Of a stretch of 47,959 nucleotides of DNA, positions 30,282-39,349 are shown in pieces. Numbering within the stretch: the first letter of the stretch is position 1; the number at the start of each line of letters is the position of its first letter. The translations under genes were made by a program, and so were the position numbers. The notes under the pieces were generated by a model that saw only the letters and a program-made list of their open reading frames with translations, ran no database searches and was not told where the DNA came from. The DNA comes from Neocallimastix lanati (nom. inval.). Its lineage: Eukaryota > Neocallimastigomycota > Neocallimastigomycetes > Neocallimastigales > Neocallimastigaceae. Location of the stretch: NCBI GenBank assembly GCA_016946835.1, contig JACVTC010000317.1, positions 1 through 47,959 of the forward strand, read 5' to 3'.

Positions 30282-33200
30282 CTACATCGAAGCTGAGTTA
30301 TACTTGACTATATTCTTCAAATGAACATTCCTATTCATTTGAATTCCAGAATTTGGATCAGCCAAGGTAACCGTATTAAATTGTTTTTTTATAACTTTAA
30401 GAGGACCAACAAAATAAGGTTCTAGTTTAGTTCTTGAAAAATTTCTAACTAGAACTAAATCACCTTCCCTAATTCTTTTTCCCTCATTCAAACTATTCTT
30501 TTCCTCTCTTCTAGCAGCCCAATACTTACTTGCATTTTTAACATTTTCGGCTGCTTCTAAAGTCCATCGGTAATGATTTATAAATTTTTCTAACAACACT
30601 TCATCCGATGACTTATTAATATCCTTGGTAGGTCTAGCAGCAATATCAAAAGGCTGCTGATCCTCCCTACCATAAACTAACTCAAAACTTGAATGTTTTG
30701 TTACCTTATTTTTGGTAGTTCTAAGAGCCCATAAGGCGGATGGTAAAACTTCATCCCAATCCTTATTCTTAGAACCCAACAACCTCAATAACTTTCCGAT
30801 CTCTTTATTACGGTTTTCCGTAAGTCCATTACTTTCTGGATGATATGTGGAAATAAACTTCACATATACATCATAGAGATCTAAAAATATTTTCGTCATG
30901 TCCGAGGTGAATTGAACACCATTGTCAGTTGTTATTACCTGTGGAACACCATGACGAGCAAACACATTAATTAAGAACTTAATCACATCCTGTGATGTTA
31001 TATTTTCTGTGGGTTCTGCTTCAACCCATTTGGTGAAGTAATCCACCACAACCATAATATATTGATTATTATTCTTCGTTTTAATCAAAGGTCCAATAAT
31101 ATCTAAACCCAAATGTATAAAAGGACCTTCTACTTTAGTTGGAATATTTTCTGTAGGTTCTGGATATGGTTGTGACCTATTCAACTGACACTTGTCACAA
31201 CTTTGCACCACTCTTTTAATATCCATCACCATATTATTCCAATAAAAACTTTTACGAAGCCTTTGATAAGTCTTATAATATCCCTCATGACCTATCTTAT
31301 GGGCTTCTAAAATAAGTTTTACTCTTTCCGTTTGATCCGTAATTAATTTACGATAGTCATTACCATCAACAAAATAATCTTCACCATCTATCGTAACAAA
31401 TTTTTCATTTATAAAGTCTTTAATAGTTTTAGAAAGCAACTCTTCTTCTTCCTTTGAAGTTAACTTAGTTGCCAATACCACAGAATCATCTCTTTTCTTC
31501 ATCCTAGATAATGCATCGGCTAACACATTTTTCTTACCCATTTGATATTGAATTTCAACACCAAGGGTACTAACAGTTAAGCACCACCTTGCTTGCCTAG
31601 CATTATTAGGTTCCTTATTTTTAAAGAAACTGATTAAAGGTTTATGATCTGTTATTACTACTGTTTTATTAGGATTTCCTAATATATAAGATTTCAACTT
31701 AGTAATACAATAAATTAATGCAGCTCCTTCCAAGTCAGTAATGCCATAATTTTTCTCGGCTTTACTTAAACCTCTACTTATATAATGAACTGGATGTTCC
31801 TTTTTGGTTTCTAAATCTTCTTGGAGTAATACTCCTCCAATACCTTCATAGGAAGCATCCATTCTAATTATAAACCTTTGATTAAAACTTGGATATTTTA
31901 AAATTGGAGCATTTATTAACTTTTCTTTTAACAGATCAAAACTTTGTTGATGTTCATTATTCCATTTATATTTAACATTCTTTCTTAATAATTTACATAA
32001 AGGAGCAGAGATTTGGGCATATTTATCAATAAAGTTTCTATAATATCCTACTGCTCCAAGAAAAGATCGTAATTCATGAACATCAACAGGTGCTACCCAC
32101 TCCTTGATAGCCTTAATTTTGCTATCCTGGGGACTTAAACCTTTCACTGGTGCCTTATGACCTAAGACTTCTACTTCAGTCTGCATAAAGGCACATTTTT
32201 CAATGTTAATTTTTAATTTGTGTTGGCGAAATACTTCCAACACTTGCCTAATGTGGCTTATATGTTCTTCTATACTCTTAGAGTATATTAAAATATCATC
32301 TATAAAGTTAAAAACAAACTTTCCTATAAATGGGAAAAGAATCCTATTCATTTCCCTTTGAAATGTAGCTGGGGCTCCGGTTAAACCAAAAGGCATAACC
32401 TTGAATTGGTAGTTACCAAATTTTGTGGTGAAGGTGGTAATTTCTACACTTTCCTCATCCATCAAAATTTGATGATAACCAGAATAAAGATCCATTGTTG
32501 TAAAAATCTGTGCCCCATCTAAACTATCAAATATCTCATCAATGTAAGGTAATGAATAAGAATCTTTAACTGTTAAATCATTAACCTTACGATAATCAAT
32601 ACATAATCGCCATTTACCGTTCTTCTTCGGTACTAACACTATTGGCGATGACCATTCGGAACAAGAAGGTTCAATTAATTTCTTATTAATTAATTTAATT
32701 AATTCCTCCTTAAGTATATCCGACTTAAATTTAACTAATCTATAGCACCTTTGCTTAACTGGTTTCGCACCAGGAATTAAATTAATCTTATGTGGAGGAA
32801 GATCAGAAGGTGTTAATTCTTCTGAAGAAGTAGCAACTATTTCTAAGTTCTCCTCCAGAATTTTAATTATTTCATCTTTATATTTTTCGTTTAAAGTATT
32901 TAGGAAAATTTCATGATGAATATATTGCTTTGGGGATAATCCTTCAATTTTCTTTAAATCATTCTTTTTGGAATCCTCATCCAAAGCCTTAATCATACAC
33001 AACAACTTTTCTTCATCTTCATAATCATTATTAATAGGTGCAATAACGTCAATTACTCCCTCAGGAGTAATTTGACACAAACTATATAAAATGGGGTGGA
33101 TAAACAAATTATAATCAATTTGGGTTTTTAAGTTAATTAGAATATCGTAAAAAGGATCCTCCTTTTCTACTATTCTACAATTAACCATTAATACAAGATT

Positions 33201-34331
33201 ATTAATCTTTACTGGCATCCGAATGATATAACCTTCCGAGTAATCATCATTCTTAGTTGCCAACCTAATTCTGCCACGACTAAAATCAATAGGTTCATAT
33301 TCGGACGGAAGCTTATCTAAAAATTGTTGAGTAATTATACTTAAATTACTACATGAATCAATTAAAGCCTTCCCCGAAACACCTTCAACTGTAACATCAA
33401 CCATGGCAATATCCTCTTCACATGGTTCGTTACCTTTACTTTTATAAGTGTGGTCTATGTTATTAACGACCACAGTCGTGGCTGACACATTATCCAACAC
33501 CCCAGAGATATTAGATTGGTCCCTATCCAATTTAATACCCTGTGACACCTTATATCTTAATTTTGGAGCAGCATCCAATAACTGTCCAAAAGTAATATTG
33601 CAATGGGCAGAATTTAAATCTTTAAGAATATCATATTCTTCTTCCCCCGATTGCATCTTAATTTTCCTAGATACCCTAGAACTTTTATTTTCTTTTTGAG
33701 TATCTTTATCTTTACTAATTAACACCTTTGTTAAATCAATTACTTTATTATTCTCCTTCACAATACTTTTATTATTATCATTATTTTCTTTCATTAAATT
33801 TTTATTCTTTCTTTTATCATTATTTACATTATTTATAATAACTTCATCATTCACTAATGAATTATTATTAATATTATCATTACTATTATCATTACTATGA
33901 TTATTACTATAATTAGTATTACTATTGCTAGCTCTTTCATTATCACGAATTTGTCTTTCAATCTCTTTTTCTTTTTCAATTCGTGGTTGAGCTAGAATAG
34001 ATGGTTTAATTTGTTTAACAATTTTATTACTTATATTATTTTCTTTTACTTCTCGTTCTTTCTGTTTTCGTAATGCAGGAGTTATTATAGGTTTAGGATT
34101 CTCCTTCAACGACTTATGAATCTTTTTCTCTGCACTACCTTCATCATTATTAACATCATAAATTTTACGTTTAGATGCTCCTACTAAATAATCAACTTTC
34201 TTTTTATTAACCACCCTTTTATTAGCAGGAGTTTCTTCAATATTAGAAAGACGAGAATTTTTAATTTCTTTTTGATATTTAAGTGAAGCTGCTTTATTAA
34301 GTATGGGAGAGCTTCTTATCCCATTACTCAA
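30282..34331 (-). CDS. pol: Element F Pol polyprotein
   Basis: 1349 codons to the gag stop overlap. The first codon here is TTG, not ATG, and lies inside the gag end, so the frame is entered by -1 frameshifting at 34331-34337 rather than by initiation. Asn-rich N-terminal linker (about residues 140-200), protease LIDSCSNLS near 327, RT F-I-D-D near 678, RNase H IRMDAS near 825, integrase HHCC finger, then D in GLDIIGP, D in TDNGVQF and E in NGLTENRN. No chromodomain. It keeps the longest visible junction with Gag of the four elements and is fully open. Confidence 0.94.
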   Translation of the reverse strand: MSNGIRSSPILNKAASLKYQKEIKNSRLSNIEETPANKRVVNKKKVDYLVGASKRKIYDVNNDEGSAEKKIHKSLKENPKPIITPALRKQKEREVKENNISNKIVKQIKPSILAQPRIEKEKEIERQIRDNERASNSNTNYSNNHSNDNSNDNINNNSLVNDEVIINNVNNDKRKNKNLMKENNDNNKSIVKENNKVIDLTKVLISKDKDTQKENKSSRVSRKIKMQSGEEEYDILKDLNSAHCNITFGQLLDAAPKLRYKVSQGIKLDRDQSNISGVLDNVSATTVVVNNIDHTYKSKGNEPCEEDIAMVDVTVEGVSGKALIDSCSNLSIITQQFLDKLPSEYEPIDFSRGRIRLATKNDDYSEGYIIRMPVKINNLVLMVNCRIVEKEDPFYDILINLKTQIDYNLFIHPILYSLCQITPEGVIDVIAPINNDYEDEEKLLCMIKALDEDSKKNDLKKIEGLSPKQYIHHEIFLNTLNEKYKDEIIKILEENLEIVATSSEELTPSDLPPHKINLIPGAKPVKQRCYRLVKFKSDILKEELIKLINKKLIEPSCSEWSSPIVLVPKKNGKWRLCIDYRKVNDLTVKDSYSLPYIDEIFDSLDGAQIFTTMDLYSGYHQILMDEESVEITTFTTKFGNYQFKVMPFGLTGAPATFQREMNRILFPFIGKFVFNFIDDILIYSKSIEEHISHIRQVLEVFRQHKLKINIEKCAFMQTEVEVLGHKAPVKGLSPQDSKIKAIKEWVAPVDVHELRSFLGAVGYYRNFIDKYAQISAPLCKLLRKNVKYKWNNEHQQSFDLLKEKLINAPILKYPSFNQRFIIRMDASYEGIGGVLLQEDLETKKEHPVHYISRGLSKAEKNYGITDLEGAALIYCITKLKSYILGNPNKTVVITDHKPLISFFKNKEPNNARQARWCLTVSTLGVEIQYQMGKKNVLADALSRMKKRDDSVVLATKLTSKEEEELLSKTIKDFINEKFVTIDGEDYFVDGNDYRKLITDQTERVKLILEAHKIGHEGYYKTYQRLRKSFYWNNMVMDIKRVVQSCDKCQLNRSQPYPEPTENIPTKVEGPFIHLGLDIIGPLIKTKNNNQYIMVVVDYFTKWVEAEPTENITSQDVIKFLINVFARHGVPQVITTDNGVQFTSDMTKIFLDLYDVYVKFISTYHPESNGLTENRNKEIGKLLRLLGSKNKDWDEVLPSALWALRTTKNKVTKHSSFELVYGREDQQPFDIAARPTKDINKSSDEVLLEKFINHYRWTLEAAENVKNASKYWAARREEKNSLNEGKRIREGDLVLVRNFSRTKLEPYFVGPLKVIKKQFNTVTLADPNSGIQMNRNVHLKNIVKYNSASM

Positions 34332-34337
34332 TTTAAA
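34285..34337 (-). promoter_or_regulatory. Predicted -1 frameshift signal, element F
   Basis: Gag ends CGT TTA AAT TGA, giving U UUA AAU (34337-34331) directly before the stop. Stem 1 ATGGGA/TCCCAT (34324-34319, 34308-34303). Loop GAAGCT can pair with AGCTTC (34290-34285). The layout equals that of A and D, but stem sequences differ. Confidence 0.85.
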
Positions 34338-35290
34338 CGTTTATTGTTTCTAATTTCCTTCCTATTTTTCTCAACAATTGCTCTCAACTTTGGGCAATTG
34401 TTTTGATAATGACCTGGTTCTTTACAGAAATAACAAGCCTTTATTGTTAAACTTCTCATTTTTCTTGTTAGTTCCTCTATGTCATTATCTTCTTTAGGTT
34501 TAATATTAACTTTTTGTTCTAATTTATTTTTAATAGGAGGATGAAAATTAACTCTATTACTAAAAGAAGATGTATTTGCAGAAGGTGAAGGGGTAGAAGG
34601 ATGTCTTCTTTGATTACTACCCATATAATTTAACCTATCTGCTTTTTCAGCAATTTTAAAGGCTTTTGACAGAGAAATGTTATCAAATAAGGTTAGACGT
34701 TTCCAGGCTTCAACATTGTTTTCAATGGAGTCTGTATAATCTAAAACACTTATCTGACTTCTTTTCTTTTTATTTAATTTTAAATATAAAGTTTTATACT
34801 TAATATTAAAATCTTTGATTCTTTCATTTCTCTTAATTCTTAGAGCACGTAGCTCTCTTAATAAATTATTTTGATCCTCCCTAATGCCATAAAATTCTTC
34901 TATAGCTTTTACAATTCTATTAAGGGAAGGATAAGCCTTATTCTTTTTATCAATTTCTTTATCTTCTTCATTATCATCATCCTCATCTTCATCATTAATA
35001 TCCTTATAATTATCATCATCATCATCATCATTATCATCATCATCATCATCATCACTATCACTATCATCATCTTTATCATTATCATCCATTAATTCTTGGA
35101 TGACTTTCCTGGTTTCACCAATTGAGGTTAAAACACAGGCATAAAATATAATCTTGGAGTCTTCAACATGTTCAAGCTTTATCCAAAGCTCTAAATCAGA
35201 CTTCCAAGTTTTAACATCTAAATTTTCTTTGGATATTTTTTCAATATCCTTAAGTTCCTTTTTTAAATCCTTAAAATTAATTGTACTCAT
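34328..35290 (-). CDS. gag: Element F Gag with CCHC knuckle
   Basis: 320 aa. INFKDLKKELKDIEKISKEN start, a long Asp-rich acidic run (residues about 70-115, encoded by GAT repeats), YPSLNRIVKAIEEFYGIREDQ, basic KKKRS with SVLDYTDS, then one knuckle CYFCKEPGHYQNNC. The acidic run is longer than in A or D and probably expands by slippage. The stop overlaps the Pol frame by 4 nt. Confidence 0.93.
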   Translation of the reverse strand: MSTINFKDLKKELKDIEKISKENLDVKTWKSDLELWIKLEHVEDSKIIFYACVLTSIGETRKVIQELMDDNDKDDDSDSDDDDDDDNDDDDDDNYKDINDEDEDDDNEEDKEIDKKNKAYPSLNRIVKAIEEFYGIREDQNNLLRELRALRIKRNERIKDFNIKYKTLYLKLNKKKRSQISVLDYTDSIENNVEAWKRLTLFDNISLSKAFKIAEKADRLNYMGSNQRRHPSTPSPSANTSSFSNRVNFHPPIKNKLEQKVNIKPKEDNDIEELTRKMRSLTIKACYFCKEPGHYQNNCPKLRAIVEKNRKEIRNNKRLN

Positions 35291-35658
35291 TTTAAAAAAA
35301 ACACACTTTTAAAAAAAATAAAATAAAAAAAAATTGTTTTATTAATTATTTAATTGCTATATTTTTATTTATTTATTTATTTATTTACAATTAAAATTAT
35401 ATATTTAAGTAATTTATATCTCTAGTGAGACGTTTCCGGCTAGTGTATATTTAATTTTGCTATATACACCCGTACTCCCCCTCCTGGACACTAGAATAAA
35501 TATAAATTAATAAACTAGTTGGAGTGTTCACTATTCTTTCAAGCTAATAACCCCTTTCGTTTATCTTTACTTAAAAAAAAAATATATACAATTATTTACA
35601 AAAAAAAAATTTTTTTTAAATATAGCAATTAAAAATATTTAAAAACACAAAAATTAAT

Positions 35659-35689
<31 letters not shown>

Positions 35690-36281
35690 TTTATTTATTT
35701 GTTATCGGTTATTATTACAATATTTACAATTACAATTACAATTACAATTATTATTAAGTTTATATAATTACAACTTAAAAAAAACAAATAAACTTAATTA
35801 AAAACAAGGTAAATTAACAAACCTAATACAACTTGAAAAACCGCTATCTATTACAACTGCCGACCACGCAGAGGGACCTTAGTATTTCGGTATACTAAGT
35901 GAATTTGCCTGAGTCAAGTGGAGGAGCACCCAAACCGTGTTGAACGTATAATGGGTGATCTATAGGGTAATTTCTGCTTCCCAACAGTATTTACCGCTAT
36001 ATCTAATCGGGGTTCGATTAGTTCGTAACCGGCCCCTCTCCAAACACCTGATTAAACCACTCGCAATTATAGAATTATCTATAACTGCTTAGTACGCAGT
36101 AAACTCAGTATATAGTTTTATTTGGAGCACGCGAAGACCAAATAAAACTGATGTTAATTTTTATTACTACCACAACAACAACAACAACAACAATCACAAC
36201 AACAACACCAACCACAACAACAACACAAAAAAACCGATAACAATAAAAAAAAAATTTTATGATGATGATTGTAAAAGTGTG

Positions 36282-36320
<39 letters not shown>

Positions 36321-36420
36321 TTTTGTTTTGTTTTTAATTTAATTTAATTTAATTCTATTAAATTTAATTTAAAAAAAAAATTATTCTCATAATTCCAAAA
36401 AAAAAATAAGTCCTAGTAGT
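35291..36420 (-). ncRNA. Element F leader with structured RNA modules
   Basis: Non-coding. Module one (35420-35515): CTAGTG/CACTAG enclosing GTGTATA/TATACAC. Module two (35850-36150), GC-richer, has CTTAGTAT/ATACTAAG (35878-35885, 35892-35899), CTAATCG/CGATTAG (36003-36009, 36015-36021), TTATAG/CTATAA (36067-36072, 36079-36084) and ACTGC/GCAGT (36084-36088, 36096-36100). It ends with an 11-bp GTTTTATTTGG/CCAAATAAAAC (36115-36125, 36138-36148). Not homologous by eye to the A/D/E module. CAA repeats at 36170-36230 and a poly-T at about 36285-36320 follow. Confidence 0.55.
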
Positions 36421-36788
36421 TCCAATTTCCTTCTTGGTCTTCTCCTTCTTGGTCTTCTCCTTCTTGGTCTCTTCTTCTTGGTCTTCTTCTTGGTCTTCTT
36501 CTTGGTCTTCTTCTTGGTCTTCTTCTTGGTTTTCTTGGTCTTCTTTTTCTTGGTCTTCTTCCACTTGGTTTTCTTCTTGGTCTCTTCTTCTTGGTCTTCT
36601 TCTTGGTCTTCTTCTTGGTCTTCTTCTTGGTCTTCTTTTTCTTGGTCTTCTTCCACTTGGTTTTCTTCTTGGTCTTCTTTTTCTTGGTCTTCTTCCACTT
36701 GGTCTACTTCTTGGTCTTCTTTTTCTTGGTCTTCTTCCACTTGGTCTACTTCTTGGTCTTCTTTTTCTTGGTCTTCTTCCACTTGGTC

Positions 36789-36790
<2 letters not shown>
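36421..36790 (-). repeat. TTCTTGGTC-type minisatellite in element F leader
   Basis: Tandem 12-bp TTCTTGGTCTTC units grading into about 36-bp units containing CCACTTGGTCTAC. On the RNA strand it is purine-rich and can be read as Glu/Asp/Gln repeats in every phase, giving several false ORFs on both strands; none has non-repeat content to support a gene. Confidence 0.9.
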
Positions 36791-36820
<30 letters not shown>

Positions 36821-36833
36821 CTTCTTCTTCTTC

Positions 36834-36865
<32 letters not shown>

Positions 36866-36916
36866 CTTCTTCTTCTTCTTCTTCTTCTTCTTCTTCTTCT
36901 TCTTCTTCTTCTTCTT
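36791..36916 (-). repeat. (GAA)n tract abutting the element F primer site
   Basis: About 126 nt of TTC on the plus strand (GAA in the element RNA) with one ACT interruption near 36834, running directly into the primer site at 36917. Length should vary between copies. Homopurine of this kind can form triplex DNA. Confidence 0.93.
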
Positions 36917-36933
36917 CCCCGATATCTCCACCA
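36917..36933 (-). other. Element F primer-binding site
   Basis: Minus strand TGGTGGAGATATCGGGG, 4 nt from the 5' LTR. Confidence 0.85.
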
Positions 36934-36937
36934 ATTT

Positions 36938-37958
36938 TGGTAGACTCGGGGTTGACACTTAGATATTTAAAATCAAGCAGGGGGGGACGGGTATTACCCT
37001 GCTTTGATTTTAAAAAAAAAAAAAAATAATTCTTGATTAAAAATTATTTATTTATTTTTTTTTATTAATATAAAATTTTTTATTTAAAGTACACATATTT
37101 AATTTTTAAGAAATTGTTACAATATTTATATTTTTTTATAAATTTAAAGTATAATTAATTGTTTATAATGTAAGTAATTTTATAGAATTATTGAATTAAT
37201 TTTATATCAATAATTCATTTTTGTTTTAATTTTTATAAATATAATAATATAATATTCAAATATAATTTAATTAAAAATAATTATAAAATAAATATATAGA
37301 AAATAGTTTTTACTATTTTCTTTGATATTTTTAAGTTAAATAAATTGTTTTTAAAGATTAATATAATAAATTTAATAATCTTTAATTATTTTAAATAATA
37401 CTTGTAATTATTTTCAAAATAAAATAAAATTTTTATAATATTTAATTAATAAATTTGATAATATTTAAACAATAATTTTTATAATAAGTAATAATTTTTA
37501 ATAATAATTTTTAATAATAAATTTAATTAATAATCTTAATAATTTTATAATAATATTTAATAGTTATAATAAATAAATTTTTATAATAATATTTAATAAT
37601 TTTAATAATTTTATAATATTAATAATTTATAATAATTTTTAGAATAATATTTAATTAATAATTTTAATAATTTTATAATAATTTTTATAATAATATTTAA
37701 TTAATATTTTTAATAATTTAGTATCTTAAAAGTATAATTTTAATATTTACAATTGTATTTTAATATATACATATATTTAATAATATAACAATAAAGTGAT
37801 TAATTAAAATTTATTTACATTATTTACAAATTAAAATTAATTTATATCAAAATAAATTAAATTTACAATGAGGTTTAGGTTATGAAGAATATAGGAAAGT
37901 ACAATTTAGTAAAGAATTATTAATAATAAAATAAAGGTTATTAATTCATTCTTTACCA
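36938..37958 (-). repeat. Element F 5' LTR (right copy)
   Basis: 1021-bp copy of 29237-30258; one T fewer in the run near its start, otherwise no difference noticed. Ends TTTACCA, followed by AATAATG. Confidence 0.95.
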
Positions 37959-37963
37959 AATAA

Positions 37964-38532
37964 TGATATTTTATGGTTTATATCTTAATTCTGAATAGGC
38001 TCAGAAAGTGACATAACCAATATCAATAATTAAATTTAGAAAAAGTTGTTTTTGTGATTAAGATTTTAAAAATATGTTTTATTAATATATATTTTATTTA
38101 TTTTATAAATTATTTTATATACATCTTTTAATTTTATTATTTAAATTATTATTTTAATTATTTAATATTATTATTAATATTTAGTTTTTGATTAAAATGA
38201 GTAAAAACTATATAAAAACCTGATTATTAAAATAAATAAAATTAAGAACTATTTATATTAATTTAGTAAATTATACATTTTAAAATTTGTTTACATGTTA
38301 TAAGTATTTACAATTAATAATATTTTAAAAATTATTATTTCTGTTTATTGTTTATTTTATTTTTTTTATTATTAAAATATTATTTAATATATTTTTATTT
38401 TTATTAATTTATTAATTGTTTATTATTAAACTTTATAAAATTTGTACCGTGATATTAATTATATATATATATATATATATTTTTTTTTTAATATAATATG
38501 AAATTTATATTTATAAATTTCATTATTTATCA
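37964..38532 (-). repeat. Solo LTR U8
   Basis: 569 bp, TGATATTTTATGG...CATTATTTATCA, preceded by AATAA (shared with element F's duplication) and followed by ATA and element E. Holds a TTCTGA/TCAGAA hairpin near 37989 and an (AT)n run at 38460-38480. No gene. Confidence 0.75.
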
Positions 38533-38535
38533 ATA

Positions 38536-39326
38536 TGGTATGGTTCATATAATTTTAGGAATATAATAATAATTAACACAAATAATAAAATTACAATAAA
38601 AAAAAAAATAATTTGTTTTAAAATCAATATTTATTTATTTAAATTTATAAAAGAAAAAATAATAATATAATTATTTATTTAATAAAAAGAAAGTTATTCA
38701 TTATATTTTATTTCACTAAAATTACATGTATTTATATTTTTTTATCAAATTAAAATTTGTAAAGCCTAACTATTTTTTTAATAAACTAATTACTAATTAT
38801 TTTTATAAATAAAACATTTAAATTGAAATTGAATTATTATTTTAGTTAATAATATTATTGTTATAAATAGTAGTTATATATTATTGAATTATTAATTATT
38901 TAATAATAGTTTAATACTAATATATATAAAATAAAAATAAAGAGATTATACAGAATATTTTATTGTGGTTTAGTTAAATTTAGTAATTAAAAATAAATTT
39001 AAATTGATAACGAAAATTTTAATAACTAATTAAATAGATTTGATTATTTTCAATATAACATAATACAAAAGAAATATAATATTAATATATTAAGTGGGCA
39101 AGGACAATATTCTTGGCTAAAGATTTTTAATACATTATAATGGAATCGGATCGATAATTCAAAAAGGAATTATAAGTTAATTAGTGATTTATTAACTTAA
39201 GATTTCTATTTAGTAATATTTGAAGAATATTGGAAAGTTCCAATTATATAGAATAGAATAATCTATAAGGTTAGAATAATTTAAATTATTCTAGCACAAT
39301 TAGTATTATTTGTTCATTCTGTATTA
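38536..39326 (-). repeat. Element E 3' LTR (left copy)
   Basis: 791-bp D-family LTR, TGGTATGG...CTGTATTA. Near its end AGAATAATTT meets AAATTATTCT as a perfect 20-bp palindrome where D has one mismatch position forming a loop. Confidence 0.93.
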
Positions 39327-39338
39327 AGATGCCCCCGC
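39327..39338 (-). other. Element E polypurine site
   Basis: Minus strand GCGGGGGCATCT, as in D. Confidence 0.6.
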
Positions 39339-39349
39339 TAAGACTCAAG

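Larger units (their letters stand above)
29237..37958 (-). mobile_element. Complete Ty3-type retrotransposon F
   Basis: Two LTRs of 1022 and 1021 bp (TGGTA...TACCA), differing visibly only by one T in a poly-T run, flanked by the 4-bp duplication AATA (29233-29236, 37959-37962). Contains primer site, a 1.6-kb leader with structured modules and a large GAA-type purine repeat, gag, pol in the -1 frame and a polypurine site. ORFs intact; with near-identical LTRs it is probably among the youngest insertions here and possibly still active. Confidence 0.95.

Noticed and set aside
35830-36150. tRNA or rRNA fragment in the F leader (GGTTCGATT resembles a T-loop)
   Set aside because: CTAATCG/CGATTAG is only one hairpin; no acceptor, D or anticodon arms could be aligned around it.
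36364-37029. Several overlapping ORFs on both strands (Ser/Trp, Leu/Gly, Phe/Val or Glu/Asp/Gln repeats)
   Set aside because: All are phases of the TTCTTGG/TTC repeat in element F's leader; they have no non-repeat domain and run into the primer site or LTR.
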